64,000 nt of DNA, from assembly GCA_910586755.1 (NCBI GenBank), contig CAJUJM010000066.1:9972-73971 (forward strand), written 5' to 3'. The stretch's first letter is position 1; every line of letters starts with the position of its first letter. The notes under the pieces were generated by a model that was given only the letters and a program-made list of their open reading frames with translations, searched no databases and had not been told where the DNA came from. Below are positions 42,578-51,885 of the stretch, piece after piece. The translations under genes were made by a program, and so were the position numbers. This stretch comes from an uncultured Lachnospiraceae bacterium. GTDB lineage: Bacteria > Bacillota > Clostridia > Lachnospirales > Lachnospiraceae.

Positions 42578-44035
42578 GTGTTATTTTCCAGCATGTCATT
42601 TTTAGTGTTATTTCTTCCGGTAACTCTGGCCGGATACTTCCTTTTGCCAAAGGTTTTAAAAAACCTTTGGCTTTTGGCTGTAAGCATGATATTTTACGCA
42701 TGGGGAGAGCCGGAATTTGTAGTGATTATGGCAGCATGCATTGCCATGAATTATGGATTTGGGCTGGCGGCAGACAGGTTTCGGGATAACAAATATGGAG
42801 GCAGAATCGTTCTGATTCTCATGACCTTCTGCAATTTGGGAATTCTGGGATATTACAAATACATGAATTTTTTTGTGGAAAATGTCAACCGCCTGGCAGG
42901 AAAAGAGGTCCTTGCGCCTACTGCCATTGCTCTGCCTATCGGGATTTCTTTCTTTACCTTTCAGGCAATGTCCTATGTAATCGACGTGTACCGAAAAAAC
43001 GGGAAGGTGCAGAAAAACATCTTAAATGTGGGCCTGTACATTGCATTTTTTCCCCAGCTTATTGCCGGGCCCATTGTCCGGTATGAGACCTTTTCGGCCC
43101 AGATTAAAGACCATCCGGTTAGGGCTTCCGGCTTTCGGGCCGGGGTGCATCGTTTTCTGTACGGGTTCATAAAAAAGGTTCTGATCGCCAATACTATGGC
43201 CGTTATAGCAGACTATATATTTACCCTTCCTGCTGCCGGGGAGCTGACTGTGGGGGCCGCTTGGCTGGGGGCAGTTTCCTATACCTTTCAGATCTATTTT
43301 GATTTTTCAGCCTACTCGGATATGGCCATTGGACTGGGGCGGATGCTGGGATTTTCTTTTCCGGAAAATTTCTGTTACCCATATATGGCGGATTCTGTAA
43401 CGGATTTTTGGAGGCGCTGGCATATTTCTCTTAGCTCCTGGTTCCGGGATTATGTGTATATCCCTCTGGGGGGATCCAGGGTGGATTCCAGATGGAAGCT
43501 GGTGCGGAACTTGTTTGCGGTTTGGTTCTTAACAGGAGTCTGGCATGGCGCGGCCTGGACCTTTGTCTGCTGGGGGATTTTTTACTTTGTCCTTTTGACT
43601 TTGGAGAAACTTTTTGGACTTCCCCAAAAGGCAAAACAGTATAAAGTCCAGGGGCTTTACCGGCTGTTGACTCTTCTTTTTGTAATGTTTGGATGGGTGC
43701 TGTTCCGGTCGGAGAGCCTGGGGGAAGCAGTTCTTTACCTGAAGACCATGCTGGGCCTGACCTCAGCTGCTCCCAAAGTATCCTGGACTCTGTATTACCT
43801 GTGGGAATACCGGTGGTATTTCCTTGGCGCAGCGCTGGCCGGCACGCCTCTTGTGGGCCGCCTTCTTCAGTGGGCGGACGGGGAAAACATTCCGCAAGGG
43901 GAAAAAAATCCCCCGGGACTCGCAGGGGAACTGGCCCGGCTGGTGGTCCATGGAGGGGTGTTTTTCTTATTTTTGCTGGCGGTTTCTGAGCTGGTGATGG
44001 GGGCCCATAATCCATTTATTTATTTTAATTTTTAG
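42578..44035 (+). CDS. MBOAT family O-acyltransferase (AlgI/DltB-like)
   Basis: A 485-residue membrane protein with about 11 hydrophobic helices. MBOAT landmarks are GISFFTFQAMSYVIDVYR, FPQLIAGPIVRYE, FDFSAYSDMAIGLGRMLGF, the WRRWHISLSSWFRDYVYIPLGG block and the active histidine in GVWHGAAWTFVCWG. Such proteins move acyl groups across the membrane onto exopolysaccharide or teichoic acid. The next gene encodes a DHHW-motif partner, the usual pairing for O-acetylation. A GTG start at 42578 is chosen from the AAGGAGC upstream. It directly follows metH (11 bases) but is functionally unrelated. Confidence 0.92.
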   Translation: MLFSSMSFLVLFLPVTLAGYFLLPKVLKNLWLLAVSMIFYAWGEPEFVVIMAACIAMNYGFGLAADRFRDNKYGGRIVLILMTFCNLGILGYYKYMNFFVENVNRLAGKEVLAPTAIALPIGISFFTFQAMSYVIDVYRKNGKVQKNILNVGLYIAFFPQLIAGPIVRYETFSAQIKDHPVRASGFRAGVHRFLYGFIKKVLIANTMAVIADYIFTLPAAGELTVGAAWLGAVSYTFQIYFDFSAYSDMAIGLGRMLGFSFPENFCYPYMADSVTDFWRRWHISLSSWFRDYVYIPLGGSRVDSRWKLVRNLFAVWFLTGVWHGAAWTFVCWGIFYFVLLTLEKLFGLPQKAKQYKVQGLYRLLTLLFVMFGWVLFRSESLGEAVLYLKTMLGLTSAAPKVSWTLYYLWEYRWYFLGAALAGTPLVGRLLQWADGENIPQGEKNPPGLAGELARLVVHGGVFFLFLLAVSELVMGAHNPFIYFNF

Positions 44036-44060
44036 TCAAAATCAGTAGGAAAACTGGCTT

Positions 44061-44089
44061 TTGACACCCACATCATTCTATGTTATGAT
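44061..44089 (+). promoter_or_regulatory. Promoter of the DHHW gene, inside a hairpin
   Basis: TTGACA (44061-44066) and TATGAT (44084-44089), 17-base spacer. The -35 box overlaps the right arm of a hairpin at 44035-44065 (GTCAAAA/TTTTGAC with inner CAGT/ACTG), which may be the MBOAT gene's end structure or an operator. Confidence 0.7.
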
Positions 44090-44161
44090 AAAAAGCATCT
44101 GAGCTCATATACAAGGCAGGGAGCTTTAGCCATTTTGAACGGCTGCCGCCAGGGAGGAAAG

Positions 44162-45355
44162 ATGAAACGATATTCTCTTTTAGAGAAAATAAACCGTATG
44201 GGTTTGACGGCCGCGTTTCTGGCTGGAATTGCATTTATGGCAGTGTGGAACATACCCGGCGCAGGCTGGGCCATAAATGCCATGGAAAAGGAAGAAGCAA
44301 AAAGCCAGAAGCCCTGGGCCGGGATTCCGGGTGTTCTGGATTCCTATTATTCGGAAAGTATCAAAGGCCGTTACCGGTTTATTGAGGGAAACGGTCTGAT
44401 AAAACGTCTGGCCGGGCTGCGTACCTGCAACGATACGGTACGCCTGGACAACGGCTGTTTAGAGCGTCTCAGTAATGAATTTCATATAGAAGAAACCATA
44501 GAAAGTTTGACAGAACTGAACCGGTATTGTAAAGATCTGGGGATTCCCTTTCTCTGTGTCCTGGCGCCCTCAAAGGTATGCAAGTATGAGCCGGGGCTGC
44601 CGGTTGGAGTGCCGGATCAGGTAAATCCCGGCGGGGATCAGGTGGTTGCCGGACTGAGGGAGGAAGGGGTTTCCGTAATAGATTTGCGGGAAATTCTTCA
44701 CGGAGAAGGTCTTTCCCATGAGGAAATGTTTTTCCATACAGACCATCACTGGACTTCTGAGGGAGCCTTTTGGGGCTACCAGAAGCTGGTGGAGCGTTTA
44801 AACTCCGATTATGGATATTCCATTGATGAAAGCCTGACAGACAGAGACAATTTCTGCCAGAGGGACTTTCCGGAGGGCTTTTTAGGTTCTTATGGAAAAC
44901 GTACCGGAAAGTATTTTGGCGGGGTGGACGATATTTCTGTGATTATGCCGGATTTCCCCACAAATCTGCGAATGGAAGTACCGGACAGAGGCTTGGTTCG
45001 GGAGGGAGACTTTTCCCAGGCGATTCTGGACTGGAGCCAGATAGAGGATTCCTGGTATTATGACGACAGTCACATTCCCTATGCCGTTTATACCGGAGAT
45101 GACTACAATTTGATCCGCCATACCAATGAAAATGCCGGGGAGGATAAAGAAATTTTATTTTTAAAGGATTCCTTTGTCCGTCCGGTAGAAAGCTTTCTGA
45201 GTCTGGGAGTCCGCCAGGTGGAAGCCATAGATTTGCGGATAGAGCCCAGGATTTCCGTCAGGGACTATGTGGCGGAAAACCGCCCGGATCTGGTGATTTT
45301 TATGTGCAGTATTTGGGCGTTAAAGGACTACAATCTCATTGATTTCGGACTGTAG
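44162..45355 (+). CDS. DHHW family protein, AlgX/AlgJ-like partner of the MBOAT protein
   Basis: A 397-residue protein with an N-terminal membrane anchor (GLTAAFLAGIAFMAVWNIPGAG) and an extracellular SGNH-hydrolase-like domain. The motif FFHTDHHWTSEGAFWGYQKL (about 195-214) is the DHHW signature. FLKDSFVRPVESFL near 340 holds the catalytic-type Ser. Such proteins accept acyl groups from the MBOAT protein and attach them to a surface polysaccharide. GGGAGGAAAG lies before the ATG at 44162; upstream in-frame ATG at 44135 is rejected. It has its own promoter as well as possible read-through from the MBOAT gene. Confidence 0.85.
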   Translation: MKRYSLLEKINRMGLTAAFLAGIAFMAVWNIPGAGWAINAMEKEEAKSQKPWAGIPGVLDSYYSESIKGRYRFIEGNGLIKRLAGLRTCNDTVRLDNGCLERLSNEFHIEETIESLTELNRYCKDLGIPFLCVLAPSKVCKYEPGLPVGVPDQVNPGGDQVVAGLREEGVSVIDLREILHGEGLSHEEMFFHTDHHWTSEGAFWGYQKLVERLNSDYGYSIDESLTDRDNFCQRDFPEGFLGSYGKRTGKYFGGVDDISVIMPDFPTNLRMEVPDRGLVREGDFSQAILDWSQIEDSWYYDDSHIPYAVYTGDDYNLIRHTNENAGEDKEILFLKDSFVRPVESFLSLGVRQVEAIDLRIEPRISVRDYVAENRPDLVIFMCSIWALKDYNLIDFGL

Positions 45356-45391
45356 GAAATCACGGCGCCAGAGCAGCGGATTTTTACAGAA

Positions 45392-45414
45392 AACCTGCAT
45401 ACGCCCGGCAGCGG
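45392..45414 (+). repeat. Short dispersed GC-rich motif, copy in the hemB leader
   Basis: This 23-base stretch matches 28289-28311 in the zapA leader at 21 of 23 positions (AACCTGCAT, then a single R difference, CGCCCGGC, then GCGG). Both copies sit in leaders of unrelated genes. Confidence 0.4.
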
Positions 45415-45447
45415 GCTTATCACCATAAAGGAAAGAGGTAACAGAAT

Positions 45448-46434
45448 ATGACAGATATGATTCAGAGGCCGAGAAGGCTGCGTACCAGCCCCCTTTTACG
45501 CAAAATGGTTCGGGAGACCCGTATAGATAAGTCCTCCCTGATCTACCCCATGTTTGTAAAAGAGGGAACCAATATAAAAGAAGAGATCCCCACCATGCCG
45601 GGTCAGTTCCGCTACAGCGTGGACAGGCTTCCGGAAGCTCTGGAGGAGGTTGCAGAGGCCGGCGTTGCCAGCGTAATGCTTTTTGGTATTCCGGAACACA
45701 AGGATGCCTGTGGAAGCGGCGCGTACGCAGAGGACGGCATCATTCAAAAGGCTTTCCGAAAGGCGAAAGAGACCGTGCCGGATCTCTATTATATCGGCGA
45801 TGTGTGTATGTGTGAGTACACTTCCCATGGCCACTGCGGGATTCTCAATGGGACTTATGTGGACAATGATAAGACCCTGGATTATCTGGCAAAAATTGCC
45901 CTTTCCCAGGTTCAGGCAGGAGCCGATATGGTAGCGCCTTCCGATATGATGGACGGCCGGGTAGCTGCCATTCGGGAAATTTTAGACCGGAATGGGTACA
46001 TGACTACTCCCATAATGTCTTATGCGGCCAAGTATGCCTCAGGCTTTTACGGTCCCTTCCGGGATGCGGCAGGTTCCGCCCCGTCCTTTGGAGATCGAAA
46101 GAGCTATCAGATGGATTACCACAACCGGAAAGAGGCGTTAAAAGAGGTTTACTCCGATATCGAAGAGGGCGCTGACATTATTATGATCAAGCCGGCTTTG
46201 TCCTATCTGGATATTATTCGGGAGACTGCCGATGCCATAGACCTTCCGGTGGCGGCCTACAGCGTCAGCGGCGAGTATGCCATGATCAAGGCAGGCGGCA
46301 GCCTGGGCTATATCGATGAGAACAATTTGATTTGTGAGACCGCTGTCAGTATTTACCGGGCGGGGTGTAATATTCTGCTGACGTATTTTGCAAAAGAACT
46401 GGCCGGATTTATGGATGAGGGGAGAATCGGATAA
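45448..46434 (+). CDS. hemB: Porphobilinogen synthase (delta-aminolevulinate dehydratase)
   Basis: A 328-residue HemB that joins two 5-aminolevulinate molecules into porphobilinogen. It begins RPRRLRTSPLLRKMVRET; the zinc-site cysteines are in DVCMCEYTSHGHCG (about 119-132). The Schiff-base lysines are in SYAAKYASGFYGPF and IMIKPALSYLD. AAAGAGG precedes the ATG at 45448. The stop TAA shares its last base with the ATG of hemL, so translation is coupled. In an organism with B12-dependent MetH this pathway probably serves cobalamin more than heme. Confidence 0.96.
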   Translation: MTDMIQRPRRLRTSPLLRKMVRETRIDKSSLIYPMFVKEGTNIKEEIPTMPGQFRYSVDRLPEALEEVAEAGVASVMLFGIPEHKDACGSGAYAEDGIIQKAFRKAKETVPDLYYIGDVCMCEYTSHGHCGILNGTYVDNDKTLDYLAKIALSQVQAGADMVAPSDMMDGRVAAIREILDRNGYMTTPIMSYAAKYASGFYGPFRDAAGSAPSFGDRKSYQMDYHNRKEALKEVYSDIEEGADIIMIKPALSYLDIIRETADAIDLPVAAYSVSGEYAMIKAGGSLGYIDENNLICETAVSIYRAGCNILLTYFAKELAGFMDEGRIG

Positions 46435-47714
46435 TGACGAAATCAGAACAGTTATTTCAGCAGGCAGTAAAACTGATGCCGGGGGGCGTTAACAGTCCGG
46501 TCCGGGCATTTGGGGCGGTAGGGGGAAATCCCAGGTTCATTGAGAGGGCCAAGGGCCCCTATGTGTGGGATGTGGATGGCAACCGCTATATTGATTATAT
46601 CGGATCCTGGGGACCTATGATTTTGGGTCACAGCCATCCGGCCATCTACGAGGCAGTGGTAAAGGCGGCGGAAAAAGGTCTGAGCTTCGGAGCTGCCACT
46701 GGTATTGAAAATGAAGTGGCAGAATTGATTAAGGAAATGGTTCCTTCTATGGAAATGATGCGTATGGTAAATTCCGGAACTGAGGCGGTGATGTCCGCAG
46801 TCCGCCTGGCCAGGGGCTACAGCGGGCGCAGCAAAATAATCAAATTTGCCGGCTGCTACCACGGCCATTCGGATTCCATGCTGGTGAAAGCCGGATCCGG
46901 AGCTATGACTACCGGGGTTCCCGACAGCCTGGGTGTCCCGGCCGGCTGTGCGGCGGATACGCTGACAGCAGTTTACAATGATGTTTCCAGCGTGGAAACC
47001 CTGTTTGCAGAGCATCCGGGACAGATTGCAGCCGTGATTTTAGAGCCGGTGGCAGGCAACATGGGAGTGGTGGTTCCCAGGGAAGGCTTTTTACAGGCCA
47101 TGAGGGATCTGTGTACCAAAGAAGGGGCGCTCCTGATTTTTGACGAGGTGATTACAGGATTTCGCCTAAGCCAGGCGGGAGCTCAGGGGTATTTTGGCGT
47201 GACGCCGGATCTGACCACCTTTGGGAAAATTATCGGAGGCGGCATGCCGGTTGGCTGCTATGGCGGCCGGAAAGAGCTGATGGAGATGGTTGCTCCGTCA
47301 GGCGGCGTCTATCAGGCAGGCACTTTAAGCGGAAACCCGGTGGCAATGTCGGCAGGTTTGGCAGAGCTTACCATCCTTCATGAGCAGCCGGAGATCTATG
47401 ATTACATTAATGGCCTGGGAGAGTATTATCGGGCCAGCGCAAAGAAGCTTTTTGAGAAGTACCAGAAGCCCTGGTATGTAACCGGAGCGGGATCCTTAAG
47501 CTGCGTATTTTTTACGGATCGCCCGGTTTATAACTATGAGGATGCCAGGACTTCTGATGTGGAAGAATTTGGCCGGTATTTTAACTATATGATCAACAAT
47601 GGCGTCAGCATGGCTCCATCCCAATTTGAATCTATCTTTATATCCAATGCCCATACCAGGGAACTGATTGATATGACTATGGATATTCTGGAAGGGTATT
47701 TGTCAGGAGAATAG
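46434..47714 (+). CDS. hemL: Glutamate-1-semialdehyde 2,1-aminomutase
   Basis: A 426-residue PLP enzyme making 5-aminolevulinate, the substrate of HemB. It has PGGVNSPVRAFGAVGG, MVNSGTEAVMSAVRLARG, IFDEVITGFR and the PLP lysine in TTFGKIIGGGMPVG. Length is usual. It starts by a one-base overlap with hemB. The companion genes hemA, hemC and hemD are not in the window. A terminator follows 10 bases after the stop. Confidence 0.97.
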   Translation: MTKSEQLFQQAVKLMPGGVNSPVRAFGAVGGNPRFIERAKGPYVWDVDGNRYIDYIGSWGPMILGHSHPAIYEAVVKAAEKGLSFGAATGIENEVAELIKEMVPSMEMMRMVNSGTEAVMSAVRLARGYSGRSKIIKFAGCYHGHSDSMLVKAGSGAMTTGVPDSLGVPAGCAADTLTAVYNDVSSVETLFAEHPGQIAAVILEPVAGNMGVVVPREGFLQAMRDLCTKEGALLIFDEVITGFRLSQAGAQGYFGVTPDLTTFGKIIGGGMPVGCYGGRKELMEMVAPSGGVYQAGTLSGNPVAMSAGLAELTILHEQPEIYDYINGLGEYYRASAKKLFEKYQKPWYVTGAGSLSCVFFTDRPVYNYEDARTSDVEEFGRYFNYMINNGVSMAPSQFESIFISNAHTRELIDMTMDILEGYLSGE

Positions 47715-47724
47715 GCCATAAAAG

Positions 47725-47750
47725 CAGCGGTTTGACAAGCCGCTGTTTTT
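47725..47750 (+). terminator. Terminator of hemBL
   Basis: CAGCGG and CCGCTG, with inner TTG/CAA pairs, form the stem, followed by TTTTT. The next promoter's -35 box lies in the loop. Confidence 0.8.
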
Positions 47751-47760
47751 ATGTTATCAT
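47732..47760 (+). promoter_or_regulatory. Promoter of the RpiR-type regulator, nested in the hemL terminator
   Basis: TTGACA (47732-47737) and TATCAT (47755-47760) with a 17-base spacer; the -35 box forms the loop and part of the stem of the hemL terminator. Confidence 0.7.
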
Positions 47761-47802
47761 GGCTATATGAAACAAAATTACATAGATGGAGTTGATTGAG
47801 AA

Positions 47803-48657
47803 ATGAGCAATCGGAGTGTTATGGATATTATCTGTGCATCCTATGAGCGCTTTTTTGATGCAGAAAAAAAGATTGCCGATTACATTTTGGATAGTAAAAA
47901 GGCAGCTGTGGATATGACGGTAGCGGAGCTGGCCCGGGCCAGCGGCACCAGCGATGCTACGGTTTCCCGTTTTTGCCGCCGGTGCGGATTTAAGGGGTAT
48001 CAGGATTTGAAAATGGCCCTTGCCAAGGAGATTATGGAGGAAGAGCGGGACAGCCTTCAGGTGTCCAACGAGATTGACCGGGGAAATCTTCCCCAGGCCC
48101 TTCAGAATATTCTGGCAAACAAAATAGCCGAGATGACCGGTACTATCGGTATGCTGGATCCGGACAATCTGGAGACCATTTTAAAAATTTTAGAACATGC
48201 CCGGATCATTCAGTTTGCAGCGGTAGGAAACACGGTTCCGGTGGCCATGGACGGATGCTTCAAATTCAACCAGTTAGGACTCTGTTCAATATGCAGTACC
48301 ATCTGGGAGGCGCAGATGGCGGGTACTTATAATCTGGGGCCTCAGGATGTGGTTTTGATTATTTCCAATTCCGGCACGTCAAGGCGTCTGGTAACCCTGG
48401 CAGAGGGGGCTCACGAAAATGGAGCCAGAATCATTGTAATTACCAATAATGCTTCCTCCCCTCTTGCCGCCCTCAGCGACTATCAGATTATTACGGCTAC
48501 CAGGGAAAAGCTTCTCACAGGGGAATTTTGGTTTTCCCGGATTCCGGCCATGCTGATTATTGAGACCCTGTACCTGCTTCTGTTTGTCAGCAAAAAAAAT
48601 GCGGCGGTCCATATCCGCCGCCATGAAGATGCTATCCGGCCGGATAAGCAGATATAA
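47803..48657 (+). CDS. RpiR/MurR family transcriptional regulator
   Basis: A 284-residue regulator. The N-terminal helix-turn-helix (about 1-80) has SKKAAVDMTVAELARASGTSDATVSRFCRRCGFKGYQDLK. The C-terminal SIS sugar-phosphate-binding domain (about 120-260) has FAAVGNTVPVAMDGCFKFNQLG and DVVLIISNSGTSRRLVTLAEGA. RpiR proteins sense phosphosugars. It lies just upstream of the fructose genes on the same strand with its own promoter and terminator, so control of fruKA is plausible but not shown. No SD of note; GGAGTTGATTGAG may serve before the ATG at 47803. Confidence 0.9.
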   Translation: MSNRSVMDIICASYERFFDAEKKIADYILDSKKAAVDMTVAELARASGTSDATVSRFCRRCGFKGYQDLKMALAKEIMEEERDSLQVSNEIDRGNLPQALQNILANKIAEMTGTIGMLDPDNLETILKILEHARIIQFAAVGNTVPVAMDGCFKFNQLGLCSICSTIWEAQMAGTYNLGPQDVVLIISNSGTSRRLVTLAEGAHENGARIIVITNNASSPLAALSDYQIITATREKLLTGEFWFSRIPAMLIIETLYLLLFVSKKNAAVHIRRHEDAIRPDKQI

Positions 48658-48669
48658 GAGATAAAAAAA

Positions 48670-48708
48670 GGACTGTTCTGGAGACGAAACCAGGCAGTTC
48701 TTTTTTTT
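48670..48708 (+). terminator. Terminator of the RpiR-type regulator gene
   Basis: GGACTG pairs with CAGTTC (one G-U pair), with an inner CTGG/CCAG stem, followed by eight T. Confidence 0.8.
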
Positions 48709-48794
48709 GAGTATCCGGTAAAAACCGTCAGGGGAAACATATTTAGAATGTAAAAAACTGGTCTATAAGAAAAAAAATTTCTTTAAAGATAGTA

Positions 48795-48823
48795 TTGACG
48801 AAATAAAACAATTATGTTATTAT
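48795..48823 (+). promoter_or_regulatory. Promoter of fruK-fruA
   Basis: TTGACG (48795-48800) and TATTAT (48818-48823), 17-base spacer, about 50 bases before fruK. The flanking bases are A/T-rich with AAAGATAG and no clear operator palindrome. Confidence 0.65.
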
Positions 48824-48873
48824 AATGGCAGATGAAGAAAAATAATTTCATAGAAAGGAGAACTGGAGGAAAA

Positions 48874-49776
48874 ATGATTTATACAGTGACGTTTAATCCG
48901 GCTTTAGACTATGTGGTCAGGGTGAAGGACTTTACGCCCGGAGCGGTAAACCGGACCTACAGCGAGAATATCTTTTACGGAGGGAAAGGCATTAATGTAT
49001 CGGCTGTTTTGGCAACTCTGGGCTTTGAGAGTACGGCCTTGGGATTTATAGCAGGCTTTACCGGGGATGAGATTGAGAGAGGGGTAAAGGAGCTGGGATT
49101 TCAGTCCGATTTTATCCGGGTAAAGGAAGGGATGTCCCGGATTAATGTAAAGTTGAAATCTAATGAGGAGAGCGAAATCAACGGCATGGGGCCAGAGATT
49201 ACAGCGGAAGATGTAAATGCGCTGTTTGAGAAGCTGGAACAATTAGAGAAAGGGGACGTTTTGGTACTGTCCGGCAGTATTCCAACCGCCGTGGATGACC
49301 GGATTTATGAGACCATTATGGCGAGACTTTCCGGAAGAGGAATCCGGGTAGTGGTAGATGCGGAAAAAGATCTGCTTCTCAACGTGTTGAAATACCATCC
49401 TTTCTTAATTAAACCAAACAATCATGAACTTGGTCAGATGTTCAGCACAGAATTAAAGACAGAAGAAGAGATTGTGGAGTATGCCAGACGTCTTCAGGAT
49501 ATGGGGGCCGGAAACGTTCTGATTTCCATGGCAGGGGACGGCGCTATTCTGGTAACGGAAACAGGGGAGTTTTACCGTCAGGGCGTGGCCAGGGGAACGG
49601 TGAAAAACTCTGTAGGAGCCGGAGACTCCATGGTGGCCGGATTCCTGGCCGGATTTTTAGAAAACGGCAGTTATGAACATGCATTAAAGCTGGGAACTGC
49701 AGCCGGAGGGGCTACCGCTTTTTCCGAAGGTTTGGGTGTAAAAAGTGAAATTATGAAACTCTATGAGACTTTATAA
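48874..49776 (+). CDS. fruK: 1-phosphofructokinase
   Basis: A 300-residue PfkB-family kinase converting fructose 1-phosphate to the 1,6-bisphosphate. It starts MIYTVTFNPALDYVV and has the GGKGINVSAVLATLG sugar site, LSGSIP, IKPNNHELGQMF and the anion-hole/catalytic GTVKNSVGAGDSMVAGF (Asp base). The ATG at 48874 has ACTGGAGGAAAA upstream; an in-frame ATG 42 bases earlier is less likely. The gene for the fructose PTS follows 24 bases later. Confidence 0.93.
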   Translation: MIYTVTFNPALDYVVRVKDFTPGAVNRTYSENIFYGGKGINVSAVLATLGFESTALGFIAGFTGDEIERGVKELGFQSDFIRVKEGMSRINVKLKSNEESEINGMGPEITAEDVNALFEKLEQLEKGDVLVLSGSIPTAVDDRIYETIMARLSGRGIRVVVDAEKDLLLNVLKYHPFLIKPNNHELGQMFSTELKTEEEIVEYARRLQDMGAGNVLISMAGDGAILVTETGEFYRQGVARGTVKNSVGAGDSMVAGFLAGFLENGSYEHALKLGTAAGGATAFSEGLGVKSEIMKLYETL

Positions 49777-49800
49777 GCTTTTAATATAGGAGGCAAGGCC

Positions 49801-51753
49801 ATGAGAATTACAGAATTATTAAAGAAGGAAAGCATTGAGCTGGGGGTTTCCCTAAGTTCTAAAGAAGCTGCCATTGATTATCTGACAGGTTTGATGGAAG
49901 CGGGCGGACGCTTAAAAGATCGGGCCGGATATAAAGAGGGAATCCTGGCAAGAGAGGCCCAGGGAAGTACGGCAGTGGGAGAAGGGATTGCCATTCCCCA
50001 TGCTAAGGTGGAAGCCGTTAAGGAACCGGGGTTAGCGGCGGTTACTGTGCCGGAAGGCGTGGATTACGATGCCTTTGACGGATCTCTGGCAAACCTGATT
50101 TTTATGATTGCGGCTCCAGCAGAAGGCGCAGATGTCCATCTGGAAGCGCTTGCAAGATTGTCCACCCTCTTAATGACTCCCGGATTTAAGGATGGGCTGT
50201 TGGGGGCAACGACCAAGGAAGAGTTCTTAGAGATTATTGACGGGGCAGAAAACGAAAAGTTTGGGCAGGAGGAAGCCGCGTCCTCAGACACAGGAAAGAA
50301 AGAAGAATCCGGCGCCCAGGTATTTTCCGGTTACCGTCTCCTTGCGGTGACTGCCTGCCCTACCGGCATCGCCCATACCTATATGGCAGCGGAGAATTTA
50401 GAGTCTACTGCAAAGAAAATGGGCATTTCCCTAAAGGCAGAGACAGACGGGTCCGGCGGCGCTCAGAACGTGCTTACCAGGGAAGAGATTGCAAATGCTC
50501 AGGCGATTATCGTAGCTGCTGACCGGGAAGTGGAGATGGCAAGATTTGACGGAAAGCCTGTTCTCCAGGTTCCTGTAGCCGACGGCATCCACAAAGCAAA
50601 AGATTTAATTGAGAAGGCAATATCCGGCCAGACTCCTGTTTACCACCATGCAGGAGGGGCAGACGGCAGCAGATCGGAATCCGGCTCAGGAGACAGCAGA
50701 GGGAGAAAGATTTATAAGCATCTGATGAATGGTGTTTCCCATATGCTCCCCTTTGTAATCGGCGGAGGCCTTCTGATTGCCCTGGCATTTCTATTTGACG
50801 ACTATGCCATTGACCCGTCAAATTTCGGTAAGAATACACCGTTGGCCGCCTATTTAAAGACCATAGGCGAACAGGCCTTCGGTATGATGCTTCCGGTACT
50901 GTCCGGTTACATTGCCATGAGCATTGCCGACCGTCCGGGTCTGGCAGCCGGCTTTGTATCCGGTCTGGCAGCCAAAATGGGCATGACTTTCGGAACTCCG
51001 GAAGGCGGAGCAGTAAATGCCGGTTTCTTAGGCGCGCTGTTTGCCGGTTTTGCAGCAGGTTATCTTGTGCTGGGCTTAAAGAAGCTGTTTTCCAAACTTC
51101 CCAAATCCTTAGAGGGTATTAAGCCGGTGCTTTTATATCCGGTGCTGGGAATTTTCCTTGGTACAGTTATTACTACCTTTATTAACCCGTATATGGGCGT
51201 GATTAATGATGGATTGACGAATTTCTTAAATGGCATGGGCGGCGAAGGCCGGGTAGTGCTGGGAATGATCGTGGCTGGTATGATGTCCATCGATATGGGC
51301 GGCCCCTTTAATAAGGCTGCTTATGTATTTGGCACCGCTCAGCTTGCAGAAGGAAACTTTGAGGTGATGGCGTCTGTTATGGCAGGCGGTATGGTTCCGC
51401 CAATTGCAATCGCCCTGTGCACCACCTTTTTCAAAAAGAAATTTACCAAAAAGGATTGCCAGTCCGGCGTTGTAAATTATATTATGGGCCTGTCCTTTAT
51501 TACCGAAGGAGCAATCCCCTTTGCGGCAGCCGATCCTTTGAGAGTGATTCCCTCCTGTGCTATAGGAGCAGCCCTGGCAGGCGGATTATCGATGTTCTTT
51601 GGATGCACGTTAAGAGCGCCTCACGGCGGACTTTTCGTACTGCCTACAATTGGAAATCCATTGGGATATCTGGCTGCCGTTGTGATAGGATCGGTTGCGG
51701 GCTGTGTGATTTTAAGCCTGCTGAAAAAGAACCTGGACGAGGCTGACCGGTAG
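49801..51753 (+). CDS. fruA: PTS fructose transporter, EIIABC
   Basis: A 650-residue fused permease that imports fructose as fructose 1-phosphate. EIIA (about 1-150) has its phospho-histidine near residue 67 in IAIPHAKVEAV. EIIB (about 175-275) has the phospho-cysteine near 185 in VTACPTGIAHTYMAAENL. EIIC (about 300-645) is a multi-helix channel with MSIDMGGPFNKAAYVFG and the FITEGAIPFAAADP signature. The A-B linker and a Gly/Ser-rich B-C linker are visible. The product feeds FruK directly. AGGAGG precedes the ATG at 49801. Confidence 0.96.
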   Translation: MRITELLKKESIELGVSLSSKEAAIDYLTGLMEAGGRLKDRAGYKEGILAREAQGSTAVGEGIAIPHAKVEAVKEPGLAAVTVPEGVDYDAFDGSLANLIFMIAAPAEGADVHLEALARLSTLLMTPGFKDGLLGATTKEEFLEIIDGAENEKFGQEEAASSDTGKKEESGAQVFSGYRLLAVTACPTGIAHTYMAAENLESTAKKMGISLKAETDGSGGAQNVLTREEIANAQAIIVAADREVEMARFDGKPVLQVPVADGIHKAKDLIEKAISGQTPVYHHAGGADGSRSESGSGDSRGRKIYKHLMNGVSHMLPFVIGGGLLIALAFLFDDYAIDPSNFGKNTPLAAYLKTIGEQAFGMMLPVLSGYIAMSIADRPGLAAGFVSGLAAKMGMTFGTPEGGAVNAGFLGALFAGFAAGYLVLGLKKLFSKLPKSLEGIKPVLLYPVLGIFLGTVITTFINPYMGVINDGLTNFLNGMGGEGRVVLGMIVAGMMSIDMGGPFNKAAYVFGTAQLAEGNFEVMASVMAGGMVPPIAIALCTTFFKKKFTKKDCQSGVVNYIMGLSFITEGAIPFAAADPLRVIPSCAIGAALAGGLSMFFGCTLRAPHGGLFVLPTIGNPLGYLAAVVIGSVAGCVILSLLKKNLDEADR

Positions 51754-51807
51754 TCTAATAAACTTGCCCCCTTTTTATTATTTTTATTAATAGATGTTTT
51801 TCTAAAA

Positions 51808-51857
51808 GAGCTGTTGGAAAAAGGCTTAAAGGCTATTTTTTAACAGCTCCTTTATTT
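51808..51857 (+). terminator. Terminator of fruKA
   Basis: GAGCTGTT (51808-51815) pairs with AACAGCTC (51842-51849), with inner AAAAAGGCT/GGCT...TTTTTT pairing, followed by CTTTATTT. Confidence 0.65.
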
Positions 51858-51885
51858 CAAACCAGTGACGCCCGCTTGTAAGATA

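Noticed and set aside
45356..45447. Cobalamin riboswitch before hemB
   Set aside because: No B12-box consensus is present and the region is only 92 bases.
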